64,000 nucleotides of DNA from Bradyrhizobium sp. CB3481 (GCF_029714305.1 NZ_CP121647.1:1384501-1448500), one strand, 5' to 3'. Shown: positions 53,535-61,967, counted from the first letter of the stretch. Translations and numbers: made by a program. Notes: generated by a model not told the origin, from the letters alone.

Positions 53535-53729
53535 TCACTCCTTGCTAACGAGAAATTCGATCGTAACGAGGCCGCAGATAAGGGCGGCGCAGATCAGTGC
53601 CTGCTCCCGAAGCGCTGTGGCAGGAACGCCAAGATCGTCATGCGCGATGTGTGCGAGCGAGTACGCCACGACGGCCGCACCCGTCATCGCAAGAGAAAAT
53701 GTAACTGCGCGATGGGCGAATCTTTTCAC
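53535..53729 (-). CDS. Two-span membrane microprotein, tandem copy 1
   Basis: The product has 64 residues. Two helices ('VTFSLAMTGAAVVAYSLAHI' and 'ICAALICGLVTIEFLV') surround 'DDLGVPATALREQAL'. Both copies end in a similar acidic/basic tail (VSKE versus ISKD). It is the upstream member of the pair. Confidence 0.7.
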   Translation of the reverse strand: MKRFAHRAVTFSLAMTGAAVVAYSLAHIAHDDLGVPATALREQALICAALICGLVTIEFLVSKE

Positions 53730-53939
53730 TTGTCCTCACCTCGTGCTTCTATCCGCCCCGAAGACGCCCGCGATGACCATCTGCCCGTTTGCGCCCCGTG
53801 CCCGGCGCAAGCATGCGGCATAATAGAATGGCGCCCGATCGGGAAATGTCAGGAAATCCCCGTCAGGGCATATCAATGGCTCAGCGATGCCTCGTGATAA
53901 TTTGACGCAACTTGCAGCTCCCATTCGCGTTACCATCTG

Positions 53940-54479
53940 ATGACCATGTCAAACGACGATATTTATGTGCCGCCGCGTGCGCGCAACGAGCAGTCCTCCC
54001 GCCGGCGCGCGGCCGGGCGTGGTCCCGTCATCGACCAGGAGGGGCGCGAGATCCCCGAGCCGAACCTGCACACCCAGTTTGAGGGCCTGCGGTTCGATTT
54101 CGGCCATTCCGCCGCCAGCCCGTTCGGCAATCTGACGCGCGAGCAGCGGATCGCGCGGCTGGACGCCATCGCCAAGCTTCTCGACGTCGCCTTCATCGTG
54201 CCCGGCACCAATTTCCGCTACGGCATTGACGGCCTGATCGGGCTGATCCCGGTGGTCGGCGACATCATCACGACGGCGATTTCGCTGTGGATCGTGCGCG
54301 AGGCGCGGGCGCTCGGGGCGCCCTGGCACCTTACGGCGCGGATGCTCGCCAATGTCGCTGTTGACGGCGCGGTCGGCCTGGTGCCGGTGGCGGGCGACGC
54401 CTTCGACGTCATGTTCCGCGCCAACGTCCGCAACGTGCGCATGCTCAGGCGCTGGCTGGACCGGCAGCCGCGCCAATGA
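53940..54479 (+). CDS. DUF4112 membrane-associated protein
   Basis: The product has 179 residues. A basic, polar N terminus leads to the DUF4112 core: 'ARLDAIAKLLDVAFIVPGTN', 'YGIDGLIGLIPVVGDIITTA' and 'VGLVPVAGDAFDVMFRANVR'. The two glycine-rich hydrophobic hairpins probably insert into the membrane. No function is established. A hairpin at 54492 lies just behind it. Confidence 0.87.
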   Translation: MTMSNDDIYVPPRARNEQSSRRRAAGRGPVIDQEGREIPEPNLHTQFEGLRFDFGHSAASPFGNLTREQRIARLDAIAKLLDVAFIVPGTNFRYGIDGLIGLIPVVGDIITTAISLWIVREARALGAPWHLTARMLANVAVDGAVGLVPVAGDAFDVMFRANVRNVRMLRRWLDRQPRQ

Positions 54480-54491
54480 GGCAAGAAAAAA

Positions 54492-54516
54492 CGCCCCCGG
54501 AAGATTTCCGGAGGCG
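54492..54516. terminator. Intrinsic terminator between convergent genes
   Basis: CGCCCCCGGAA and TTCCGGAGGCG form an 11-bp stem with one wobble pair and a three-base GAT loop. On the minus strand it is followed by a T-run (TTTTTTCTTG), serving the gene at 54540. The plus-strand tail is weaker. Confidence 0.8.
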
Positions 54517-54539
54517 TGCTGTTTGACGGTTGGAAGCGT

Positions 54540-54824
54540 TCAGGCCGCGTCGGCCTTGTCGTCGGTGCTGGCGGCCGGGCGCGGACGGCGCGGCAGCGGG
54601 AAGGCTTCGCTTTCATAGAGCGAGCGGATGCCGCTCTGGTCGAAGCGGGCTTCCTCGACTTGGAGATACGCGCCGTTCAGCGAATCCGCCGGCAACTCCT
54701 CGATCGCGAAGCGAACCGCTTCCGCCGCGGTGCCGAAACGCCGATAGGCAAACCCGGCACGCTTCTTCTTGCGGATCGCGGCGGGAAAGAGTTCGGCGGC
54801 GGTGTTGTAGCTGAAGGGACGCAT
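54540..54824 (-). CDS. Small soluble hypothetical protein
   Basis: The product has 94 residues from the ATG at 54824, with GAGGT upstream; an ATG at 54839 is possible. 'RPFSYNTAAELFPAAIRKKK' and 'YRRFGTAAEAVRFAIEELPA' suggest a small alpha/beta domain. The tail is Pro/Arg/Ala-rich. No known family; the terminator behind it supports expression. Confidence 0.65.
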   Translation of the reverse strand: MRPFSYNTAAELFPAAIRKKKRAGFAYRRFGTAAEAVRFAIEELPADSLNGAYLQVEEARFDQSGIRSLYESEAFPLPRRPRPAASTDDKADAA

Positions 54825-55048
54825 GGTCGGTGACCTCAATCTTTTTAGGCTCTCTTCGTGCGAGCAATGGGGATTGGATGACGGTGGGCCTTAGGAAGCG
54901 GCGCGCCGTGCACGTCATTTCAAGGGCTAATATAAGCTTCTCTGACAGAAATGCGACCCCCGACGTCGGCCATCGGGGGTGATGATGAATCCACGCATGG
55001 CTGCCTGGAACCAAAATTTCATCAAGTTTTTTCAATGACTTATATGGC

Positions 55049-55213
55049 TCAAATCTTGCCGAATAGGAGCAGGATCAGGAGCACGATCAAAATCACCCCA
55101 ACGAGCCCCATGCCGGAATGGCCATAACCGTAGCCATAGCCGCGGACGCGACCGGAAAAGCCGCCCAGTAGGATTATAATCAGGATGATGACGAGGATGG
55201 TGCCAAGCGTCAT
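55049..55213 (-). CDS. DUF3309 membrane microprotein
   Basis: The product has 54 residues from the ATG at 55213. It starts 'MTLGTILVIILIIILLGGFS', has a Gly/Tyr-rich middle ('RGYGYGYGHSGMG') and ends in a second hydrophobic helix ('VILIVLLILLLFGKI'). This is the usual form of the DUF3309 family of tiny membrane proteins. The function is unknown. Confidence 0.82.
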   Translation of the reverse strand: MTLGTILVIILIIILLGGFSGRVRGYGYGYGHSGMGLVGVILIVLLILLLFGKI

Positions 55214-55329
55214 GGCGCGCACTCCGAAGGCTCGCGGCGCGTCCCCAAACGCATCCCGCAGCCCCCGGATCAAAGCACATTCCGGGCCGCGAGTCCTTGG
55301 ATTGATGCACTGAAAGATTGAGTAAGCTC

Positions 55330-55367
55330 GTCATTCCGGACCGATGCGCAGCATCGAACCCGGAATT
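55330..55367. repeat. Half-copy of palindromic repeat, family A
   Basis: GTCATTCCGG, then ACCGATGCGCAGCATCGAAC and CCGGAATTACG match the left part of the elements at 17962 and 61871. The right arm is missing. Confidence 0.65.
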
Positions 55368-55379
55368 ACGACTACGCCG

Positions 55380-55766
55380 TCACTTTTTACTTTCGTCGAT
55401 CGGCAGCACCTTGAGCGGCGTCGCATAGGGTTCGACACGCAGCGAGTCGCTGGCGATTAGGCCGATCTTGTGCAGCGGCGACTGCTCGAGATCGCCGGTC
55501 GCGGATTTGCGCACGGCGTATTGCCACACGCTCATCGAGCCCTTGGCAACCAACGCCTTGGCGACGCCGCCGGCGTTCTGGCCCTCGATCTGGGCAAGGT
55601 CGGCTTCGCTGATCCCGATCACGATCTCGTCCCTGGTGGTGATGACCTTGAACAGGGAAATCTTGTCGGCGGCGAGGGCGGGCTGGATCACAAGGCTCTC
55701 CATCAGGAAGGCAGCTAGCCCGAAACCGAGCAGCAGACGTTTTTTAATGGGCATGTTGAAATTCAT
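55380..55766 (-). CDS. Small secreted hypothetical protein
   Basis: The product has 128 residues. A signal peptide is present ('LLLGFGLAAFLMESLVIQPA', cleavage near ALAA). The mature part is beta-rich ('ISLFKVITTRDEIVIGIS') with a helix 'LAQIEGQNAGGVAKALVAKG'. No family is recognised. It lies about 100 bases behind the msrAB unit, past a strong terminator, so it is a separate unit. Confidence 0.72.
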   Translation of the reverse strand: MNFNMPIKKRLLLGFGLAAFLMESLVIQPALAADKISLFKVITTRDEIVIGISEADLAQIEGQNAGGVAKALVAKGSMSVWQYAVRKSATGDLEQSPLHKIGLIASDSLRVEPYATPLKVLPIDESKK

Positions 55767-55810
55767 CCTTGTCTACGCGCCGGAGGGGCGGAAAGCGTCC
55801 CAAAAACAAA

Positions 55811-55841
55811 CCCCGCGCGACCAGCCCTTGGTCGCGCGGGG
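55811..55841 (-). terminator. Intrinsic terminator of the msrA-msrB unit
   Basis: CCCCGCGCGACC and GGTCGCGCGGGG form a perfect 12-bp stem with a seven-base loop. On the minus strand it is followed by TTTGTTTTTGG. It lies 28 bases behind the msrB stop. Confidence 0.88.
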
Positions 55842-55869
55842 AGAAAGCTAGGTTCGAGCGTTACTGGAA

Positions 55870-56280
55870 CTATTTCGGCTGCAGCTTGAGCGCCGCCGAA
55901 TTGATGCAGTAGCGCAGGCCGGTCGGGCCGGGGCCGTCGTTGAAGACATGGCCGAGATGGCCGTCGCATTTCGAGCACAAGACTTCGGTGCGGATCATGC
56001 CATGGCTGAAATCGCGCTCCTCATCGATATGGCTCTCCACGGCGGGCGCGCTGAAGCTCGGCCAGCCGCAGCCGGAGTCGAACTTGGCGTCGGACTCGAA
56101 CAGCGTCTGGCCGCAGCCGGCGCAGGTATAGGTGCCCTTGCGCTGCTCGTGCTCATATTCGCCGGTAAAGGGCCGCTCGGTCGCCTTCTCGCGCAGCACG
56201 GCATATTGCATCGGCGTCAATTCCTTGCGCCACTCGGTCTCGCTCTTGACGACCTTGCCGGATGTTTTGGTGTCGGACAT
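55870..56280 (-). CDS. msrB: Peptide-methionine (R)-S-oxide reductase
   Basis: The product has 136 residues. The catalytic Cys is in '[13 protein letters not shown]'. The zinc cysteines are in '[14 protein letters not shown]' and '[14 protein letters not shown]'. '[13 protein letters not shown]' is the substrate-side signature. There is no signal peptide, so it acts in the cytoplasm. It lies nine bases behind the msrA stop, in one unit. Confidence 0.95.
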   Translation of the reverse strand: MSDTKTSGKVVKSETEWRKELTPMQYAVLREKATERPFTGEYEHEQRKGTYTCAGCGQTLFESDAKFDSGCGWPSFSAPAVESHIDEERDFSHGMIRTEVLCSKCDGHLGHVFNDGPGPTGLRYCINSAALKLQPK

Positions 56281-56289
56281 TTAGCCTCC

Positions 56290-57009
56290 TTAATTCGTGG
56301 CCTTCGCGCTGCTCACCAGCGTCGGCTTTTCGATGTAGTTATCCGCAAAGATCTTCTTCAGATTTTCGATCTTCGGAATGTCGTTGAAGGCAATATAGGG
56401 TTGGTTCGGGTGCAGCGTCAGGTAGTCCTGGTGATAGTCTTCCGCCGGGAAGAACGCCTGCAGCGGGCCGACCTTGGTCACAATCGGCTTCTTGTAGACC
56501 TTGGCGGCGTTGAGCTGGGCGATATAGGCCTCCGCGACCTTCTTCTGCTCGTCATTGGCCGCAAAGATCGCCGAGCGATATTGCGTGCCGACATCGGGGC
56601 CCTGGCGGTTCAACTGCGTCGGGTCATGCACCACGGAGAAAAAGATCTGCAGGATCTTGCCGTAGCTGATCTTCTTCGGGTCATACTTGATCTCGACCGC
56701 CTCGGCATGGCCGGTCGTTCCGGTTCCGATCATGGTGTAGTTCGCGGTCATCTTGCTGCCGCCGGAATAGCCGGACACCGCGTTGAGCACGCCCGCGGTG
56801 TGCTGATAGACGCCCTGCACGCCCCAGAAACAGCCGCCGGCGATCACGGCGGTCTGGATGCCATCGGCGGCCTGAACGTCGAGGGCCGGGGGCGGAATGA
56901 CGACGGCTTCCTCCGAAGCGCGCGAGGGGCTGATGGCGATCGCGGCGAGGGCGAGCGCGCCGATGGCGGCGGCACCGAGCGACAGACGGCTGAGATGGCG
57001 AGGGGACAT
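56290..57009 (-). CDS. msrA: Peptide-methionine (S)-S-oxide reductase, exported form
   Basis: The product has 239 residues from the ATG at 57009, preceded by AGAGGAAA; an ATG at 57027 is also possible. The N terminus is a signal peptide ('LGAAAIGALALAAIAISPSR'). The active site is 'AGGCFWGVQGVYQHTAGV', and 'YHQDYLTLHPNQPYI' is the usual C-terminal signature. It repairs oxidised methionine, here probably in the periplasm. This contrasts with the signal-less MsrB in the same unit. Confidence 0.94.
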   Translation of the reverse strand: MSPRHLSRLSLGAAAIGALALAAIAISPSRASEEAVVIPPPALDVQAADGIQTAVIAGGCFWGVQGVYQHTAGVLNAVSGYSGGSKMTANYTMIGTGTTGHAEAVEIKYDPKKISYGKILQIFFSVVHDPTQLNRQGPDVGTQYRSAIFAANDEQKKVAEAYIAQLNAAKVYKKPIVTKVGPLQAFFPAEDYHQDYLTLHPNQPYIAFNDIPKIENLKKIFADNYIEKPTLVSSAKATN

Positions 57010-57254
57010 GGTTTCCTCTTTCGGCATTGGTTGGGGGCAGTCTAGAGCGGGACCGGCGTTTCGCAATCGGCGCAATTCTGTCCGATGCCCAAGATACGGC
57101 TGAAGCCGCCGATTGTTACGGGCCGTGTCACACGAGTTCGTGAATAAAGTGACGCCCGTGCAAGGCCTTAAGGGGAGGGCGATCGGTCAGGCTTGACCGC
57201 TGCGATCCTGTCTTTCCACAATGAACCGGGAATCATCAGCCGCGACCAAAATCC

Positions 57255-58967
57255 ATGAACGTTTCGCAGATGTTACGGGCCTTGTTGCTGGCTCTCGTCA
57301 TGCTCGCCGCCGCTGGCCCGGCGCGGGCCGCGGGGGATATCGACACCTGCCGGAATTCCACGGCGGAACCGGCGGCACGCCTCGCCGCCTGCGAAAGCGT
57401 GATCGCCGACGAAAGCATCACCGGCCCCTCCCGCGCCGCCGCCTTCTGGTACCGCGGCGACACCCTGATGAAGAAACGCGACTATGACGGCGCGATCGCG
57501 GCGTTCACCACCTCGCACGAGATCGCGCCGCAGAACGTCATGGTCATCAACGCGCGCGGCATCGCCTACAGCTACAAGGGCGACGACGAGCATGCGCTCG
57601 CCGATTACGACCTCTGCCTGCAGCTGCGCCCGACCTTCGGCAGCGCCTACAATAACCGCGGCCTGATCTTCATGCGTCGGGGCGAGCTGCAGCGCTCGCT
57701 CGACGAGTTCAACCTGGCGGTCAAATACATCGGCAACGATCAGAGCCGCTATCTGCATCATTACAACCGCGGCCGCCTGCAGGGATTGATGAAACGATAC
57801 GAGGAATCGCTCGCCGACTTCGCCGAGGCGCAACGGGCCAATCCCGACGGCCCGCAAGTGCCGGGCTATCGGTGCCTCACCTATATCGGCATGGGCAGGT
57901 TCGACGATGCGCTCACCGACTGCAATACGGCGCTGGCGAAGTCGCCGAACAATCTCTACGCGCTGACCAACCGCGCCAACGCCTATCTCGGCAAAGGCAA
58001 TCTCGACGCTGCGCTGAACGACTACAACCAGGTGCTCAAGGTCAACCCGAACTACGTTCGCGCCTATGTCGGCCGCGGCCAGCTTTACGAAAAGCGCCGC
58101 AACCTCGCCGCTGCGCGCACCGATTACCGCGCGGTGGCCAATGCCGTGGCGGCAAAGCGCGAGGACATCGACACCACGCTCGCGCGCGCCGTAGCCAAGG
58201 AGCGGCTCGAGGCCTTGCTGGGCACGGCGGCACCGGCGAGCAAGGCGCCGCAGCCGGCGGGCCCGCGCAAGGTCGCGCTGATCATCGGCAACGGTGCCTA
58301 CAAGAATGTCGCGCCGCTGGATAATCCGCCGCGCGACGCCAAGCTGATCGCGTCGACCTTTCGCGACCTCGGCTTTGCCACGGTAACCCTGTCGTCCGAT
58401 CTGACCCGGGACAAATTCTTCGCCGCGCTCCACGAATTCGGCCTGGAGTCCGAAAAGGCGGACTGGGCCGTGGTCTATTATGCCGGTCATGGCATGGAGA
58501 TCGGCGGCGTGAACTATCTGATCCCGGTCGATGCCAGGCTGAAGGCTGACAGCGATGCGGAGACGCAGGCGGTGGCGCTCGAGCAGGTGATCGCTTCCGT
58601 TGCCGGCGCGCGCAAGCTGCGGCTGGTGATGCTCGATGCCTGCCGCGACAATCCCTTTGAAAAGACCATGCAGCGGACGATTGCGCTAAAACTCGTCAAC
58701 CGCGGTTTTTCCAACATCGAGCCGGAAGCCGGCTTCATGGTGGTCTATGCCGCCAAGCACGGCGAGACCGCGCTCGACGGCGATTCCGTCAACAGCCCGT
58801 TCGCCACCGTGCTGGCGCGCGTCATCAGGGAACCGAAGATCGAGGTGCGCAAGCTATTCGACATCGTCCGCGACGATGTCTGGAAGGCGACCAACCGGAC
58901 GCAGCAGCCGTTTACTTATGGCTCGCTGCCGGGGCGGGAGGATTTTTACTTCGTGGCGGAGAAATGA
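57255..58967 (+). CDS. TPR-repeat caspase-family (metacaspase-like) protein, exported
   Basis: The product has 570 residues. A signal peptide ('LLALVMLAAAGPARAAG') is followed by TPR repeats from about residue 60 to 290 ('AFWYRGDTLMKKRDYDGAIA', 'LYALTNRANAYLGKGNLDAA', 'YVRAYVGRGQLYEKRRNLAA'). The caspase-like domain begins 'KVALIIGNGAYKNVAPLDNP'. The dyad is His in 'VVYYAGHGMEIGG' and Cys in 'LVMLDACRDNPFEK'. Both catalytic residues are kept, so it is probably an active peptidase in the periplasm. The substrate and trigger are unknown. Confidence 0.9.
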   Translation: MNVSQMLRALLLALVMLAAAGPARAAGDIDTCRNSTAEPAARLAACESVIADESITGPSRAAAFWYRGDTLMKKRDYDGAIAAFTTSHEIAPQNVMVINARGIAYSYKGDDEHALADYDLCLQLRPTFGSAYNNRGLIFMRRGELQRSLDEFNLAVKYIGNDQSRYLHHYNRGRLQGLMKRYEESLADFAEAQRANPDGPQVPGYRCLTYIGMGRFDDALTDCNTALAKSPNNLYALTNRANAYLGKGNLDAALNDYNQVLKVNPNYVRAYVGRGQLYEKRRNLAAARTDYRAVANAVAAKREDIDTTLARAVAKERLEALLGTAAPASKAPQPAGPRKVALIIGNGAYKNVAPLDNPPRDAKLIASTFRDLGFATVTLSSDLTRDKFFAALHEFGLESEKADWAVVYYAGHGMEIGGVNYLIPVDARLKADSDAETQAVALEQVIASVAGARKLRLVMLDACRDNPFEKTMQRTIALKLVNRGFSNIEPEAGFMVVYAAKHGETALDGDSVNSPFATVLARVIREPKIEVRKLFDIVRDDVWKATNRTQQPFTYGSLPGREDFYFVAEK

Positions 58968-58972
58968 CTGGT

Positions 58973-59135
58973 CTCGTGTCCCGGACGCGGTGCAGCGTGC
59001 AACGCTGCTCCGCAGAGCCGGGAACCCAGTGGTCGTGAGGTGAGCCGCATGGACCCCGGATCAGCAGCGCATCACCATAGCGCGTTGAAGACGCGCGTGA
59101 ACGCGCTTATGCTGCGCAGCATCCGGGGAACGTGT
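58973..59135. repeat. Intergenic palindromic repeat, family C
   Basis: TGTCCCGGACGCGGTGCAGC, ACGCTGCTCCGCAGAGCCGG and AACCCAGT match the reverse complement of the element at 26951-27060. The second half has CCCCGGATCAGCAGCGC and GCTGCGCAGCATCCGGGG arms. It lies between convergent genes. Confidence 0.7.
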
Positions 59136-59137
59136 CA

Positions 59138-60253
59138 TCACACCACCACGCTCAGCCGCTTCGCCGCGCGCGTAATCCCCGTGTAGAGCCACCGTGCTCG
59201 GCTGTCCTGGAACGCAAAACTCTCGTCGAACAGCACGACATCATCCCATTGCGAGCCCTGCGATTTGTGCACGGTGAGCACATAGCCATAGTCGAACTCG
59301 TCATAGGGCTTACGCTGCTCCCACGGGATCGCCTCGATACCGCCCTCGAAGCAGTCGTGGCGCACAGACACCTTGGTGACCTTGTGGCCGAACTCTTCGT
59401 CGGGCGAGAGCCGCATGGTCAGGATTTTGGATTTCGCCCGCGGCTGGGTGCGCGACTTCACCCGCCACAGCCCGCCATTGAACAGGCCCTTTTTGCGGTT
59501 GTTGCGCAGGCAGACCAGCTTGTCGCCGGCAACCGGCAAGGGATCCTCGATGCTCTGCTTCTGGCGGATGCGCATGTTGTAAGCGCGGCGGGTGTTGTTG
59601 CGGCCGACCAGCACCTGGTCGGCGCCCATCACGCGCTCCGGATCGACCTCGCTGCGCGCGACCACCTCGCTCTCGCCATGGCGGCCGATCTCGAGCTCGC
59701 GGCCCTCGCGGATATCCATCGACATCCGCACGATCGGATCGTCTTGCGCCTGGCGATGCACTTCTGTCAGCATCGCGTCGGGCTCGCAATTGGTGAAGAA
59801 GCCGCCGCCCTGGATCGGCGGCAATTGCGCGGGATCGCCGAGCACGAGCAGCGGACAGTCGAACGACATCAAATCGCGGCCGAGCTCGGCATCGACCATC
59901 GAGCATTCGTCGATGACGATCAGCTTGGCCTTCGAGGCCGGCGCATCGTCCCACAATTCAAAGCTCGGCTGCTCGACGCCGGATTCCTTGGCGCGATAGA
60001 TCAGCGAATGGATGGTGGAGGCGTTGTCGCACCCCTTGTTGCGCATGACCAGCGCCGCCTTGCCGGTGAAGGCCGCATACTTCACCTCGCCGTCGACGCC
60101 TTCGGCGATGTGCCGCGCCAACGTGGTCTTGCCGGTGCCGGCATAGCCGAACAGGCGGAAAACCGGCGGTGTGCCGTTTCGGCCGGGCTTGGCCTTGAGC
60201 CAGTCGGCAACGGCCTTCAGCGCAGAATCCTGGTGCGGCGTGAAAATGGTCAT
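59138..60253 (-). CDS. RecD-like ATP-dependent DNA helicase
   Basis: The product has 371 residues. Walker A is 'LFGYAGTGKTTLARHIAEG' and motif II is 'LIVIDECSMVDAELG'. 'VLGDPAQLPPIQGGGFF' and the UvrD_C_2 part 'YVLTVHKSQGSQWDDVVLFD' with 'RWLYTGITRAAKRLSVVV' complete a superfamily 1B (RecD/Pif1-like) helicase. It lacks the long N-terminal part of RecD2, so it is a compact stand-alone form. The biological role is unknown; DNA repair or replication-fork processing is typical. It appears to be a single-gene unit. Confidence 0.87.
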   Translation of the reverse strand: MTIFTPHQDSALKAVADWLKAKPGRNGTPPVFRLFGYAGTGKTTLARHIAEGVDGEVKYAAFTGKAALVMRNKGCDNASTIHSLIYRAKESGVEQPSFELWDDAPASKAKLIVIDECSMVDAELGRDLMSFDCPLLVLGDPAQLPPIQGGGFFTNCEPDAMLTEVHRQAQDDPIVRMSMDIREGRELEIGRHGESEVVARSEVDPERVMGADQVLVGRNNTRRAYNMRIRQKQSIEDPLPVAGDKLVCLRNNRKKGLFNGGLWRVKSRTQPRAKSKILTMRLSPDEEFGHKVTKVSVRHDCFEGGIEAIPWEQRKPYDEFDYGYVLTVHKSQGSQWDDVVLFDESFAFQDSRARWLYTGITRAAKRLSVVV

Positions 60254-60438
60254 GGGGTCCAGATGGAGAGGGAGCGGGCGTTGGGCCGCGACTCAATGGC
60301 AGCGTAAAGCTAACCATTCGCGCGTTCCATGCAAGGCTGCTTCCGCACCACGGAATTGCTCACGCGGGGTCGAGGCTGGACTTGGAGCGGGTGGCGAATA
60401 CACTGACCGAAAATAGCAAGCAGTCCTTGGGAGGCGTC

Positions 60439-61644
60439 ATGAAATTCGGAATCTTCTACGAGCTGCAACTGCCGCGCCCCTGGCAGGACGGCGACGAGCT
60501 CCGGCTCTACCAGAACGCGCTGACGCAGCTCGAGACCGCCGACCGGCTTGGCTATGACTACGCCTGGGTTGTGGAGCACCATTTCCTCGAAGAATACTCA
60601 CATTCGCCGGCTCCCGAGTCTTTCCTCGCCGCCGCCAGCCAGCGGACCAAAAACATCCGGCTCGGCCACGGCATCTTCCAGCTCACCACCAACCATCCGG
60701 CGCGCGTCGCTGAGCGCGTCGCGGTGCTCGATCTGCTCTCCAACGGCCGCTGCGAATTCGGCATGGGCGAAAGCGCCTCCATCACCGAACTGACGCCGTT
60801 CGGCCGCGACATGGAAACCAAGCGCGAGGTGTTCGAGGAAGCGGTGCAGGCGATCTTCCCGATGTTCACCAAGGTCGGCACCGAGCATCACGGCAAGTAT
60901 TTCGATATTCCCTTGCGCAATGTGGTGCCGAAACCCGTGCAGAAGCCGCATCCGCCGCTGTGGATGGCGTGCTCGCAACTGCCGACCATCGAGCGCGCCG
61001 GCGAGAACGGGTTTGGTGCGCTCGGCTTCCAGTTCGTCAGCGCGGACGCCGCGCATGCCTGGGTACACGCCTATTACAACGCGATCACCAAGCGGCTGAG
61101 GAAGCTTGCCGACTACGAGATCAATCCGAACATGGCGCTGGTGTCGTTCTTCATGTGCGCCGAGACGGACGAAGAAGCGCGCCGCCGCGCCGACGGCGCC
61201 ACCTTCTTCCAGTTCGCGCTGCGCTTTTACGGCCAGTCGCAGAACCGCCAGCGTCCCGATCCCGGCACGGTCAACATGTGGGACGAGTACAACAAATGGA
61301 AGCGTGACAATCCGGAGGCGCAGGAGGCGGCGCTGCGCGGCGGCCTGATCGGCTCGCCGGAAACCATCGCCAGGAAGCTGCGGCGCTTCCGCACCTCGCA
61401 TATCGACCAGGTGATCCTGCTCAACCAGGCCGGCAAGAACACCCACGAACATATCTGCGAGTCGCTCGAACTGTTCGCCAGGGAGGTGATGCCCGAGTTC
61501 CAGCACGATCCCGAGCATGATGAGTGGAAGAAGGGCGTGCTGAGCGGGGCGATCCAGCTCGAGGAAATCGACACCAAGGCGTTCAGCGATCGTTACGGCA
61601 AGCTGGCGGTCAATGTCGCGCCTGCGAAGGTGGCGGCGGGATAG
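60439..61644 (+). CDS. LLM-class flavin-dependent oxidoreductase
   Basis: The product has 401 residues from the ATG at 60439, with GGGAGG upstream. The luciferase-like TIM barrel is clear: 'MKFGIFYELQLPRPWQDGDE', 'TADRLGYDYAWVVEHHFLEE', 'LGHGIFQLTTNHPARVAERV' and 'RCEFGMGESASITELTPFGR'. These enzymes oxidise a substrate with FMNH2 or F420. The substrate is unknown. No flavin reductase gene is adjacent. Confidence 0.9.
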   Translation: MKFGIFYELQLPRPWQDGDELRLYQNALTQLETADRLGYDYAWVVEHHFLEEYSHSPAPESFLAAASQRTKNIRLGHGIFQLTTNHPARVAERVAVLDLLSNGRCEFGMGESASITELTPFGRDMETKREVFEEAVQAIFPMFTKVGTEHHGKYFDIPLRNVVPKPVQKPHPPLWMACSQLPTIERAGENGFGALGFQFVSADAAHAWVHAYYNAITKRLRKLADYEINPNMALVSFFMCAETDEEARRRADGATFFQFALRFYGQSQNRQRPDPGTVNMWDEYNKWKRDNPEAQEAALRGGLIGSPETIARKLRRFRTSHIDQVILLNQAGKNTHEHICESLELFAREVMPEFQHDPEHDEWKKGVLSGAIQLEEIDTKAFSDRYGKLAVNVAPAKVAAG

Positions 61645-61708
61645 CGGTTGGGCCAGCGCACCGCGTTGTGCTAGCCTTTACGAAGGCTCAACGTGGTGCG
61701 GCGGTCTG

Positions 61709-61864
61709 ATGAAGCGATTGGCGACCTGGGTATTTTATGGCATCGGCGCAATCGCGATCGCCTATCTCGCGCTGTATGCGTATGCCGTCTTCACCGGGCG
61801 TGACCTGCAGCCCGGGGATCCCATCCACATTTTCCGCAAGCCGGATGCGCCGAGTTATTCGTGA
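61709..61864 (+). CDS. Single-span membrane microprotein
   Basis: The product has 51 residues: a membrane helix ('WVFYGIGAIAIAYLALYAYA') followed by a polar tail ('VFTGRDLQPGDPIHIFRKPD'). The ATG at 61709 has only a weak upstream site. Composition is coding-like. It lies 64 bases behind the LLM oxidoreductase and may be co-transcribed. The function is unknown. Confidence 0.55.
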   Translation: MKRLATWVFYGIGAIAIAYLALYAYAVFTGRDLQPGDPIHIFRKPDAPSYS

Positions 61865-61870
61865 TGCGTC

Positions 61871-61950
61871 GTCATTCCGGGGCGATGCGAAGCATCGAAC
61901 CCGGAATCTCGAGATTCCGGGTCTGGTCCTTCGGACCATCCCGGAATGAC
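61871..61950. repeat. Intergenic palindromic repeat, family A
   Basis: GTCATTCCGGGGCGATGCG and CCATCCCGGAATGAC are the outer arms; TCTCGAGA and GGTCCTTCGGACC are inner hairpins. Nearly identical over its left half to 17962-18064. It lies between convergent genes. Confidence 0.75.
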
Positions 61951-61967
61951 GGGAGAAGCGATCGGCC

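Noticed and set aside
53736..53936. 66-codon minus-strand ORF upstream of the tandem microproteins
   Set aside because: No hydrophobic or domain pattern and no ribosome site. Its neighbours suggest it could be real, but the evidence is too weak.
59132..60307. Plus-strand ORF (391 codons) opposite the RecD-like helicase
   Set aside because: It is antisense to clear Walker motifs and has low-complexity His/Ala/Arg composition.
2341..61950. Intergenic repeats as a possible CRISPR array
   Set aside because: Copies are far apart, palindromic, and not regularly spaced; no cas genes are present.
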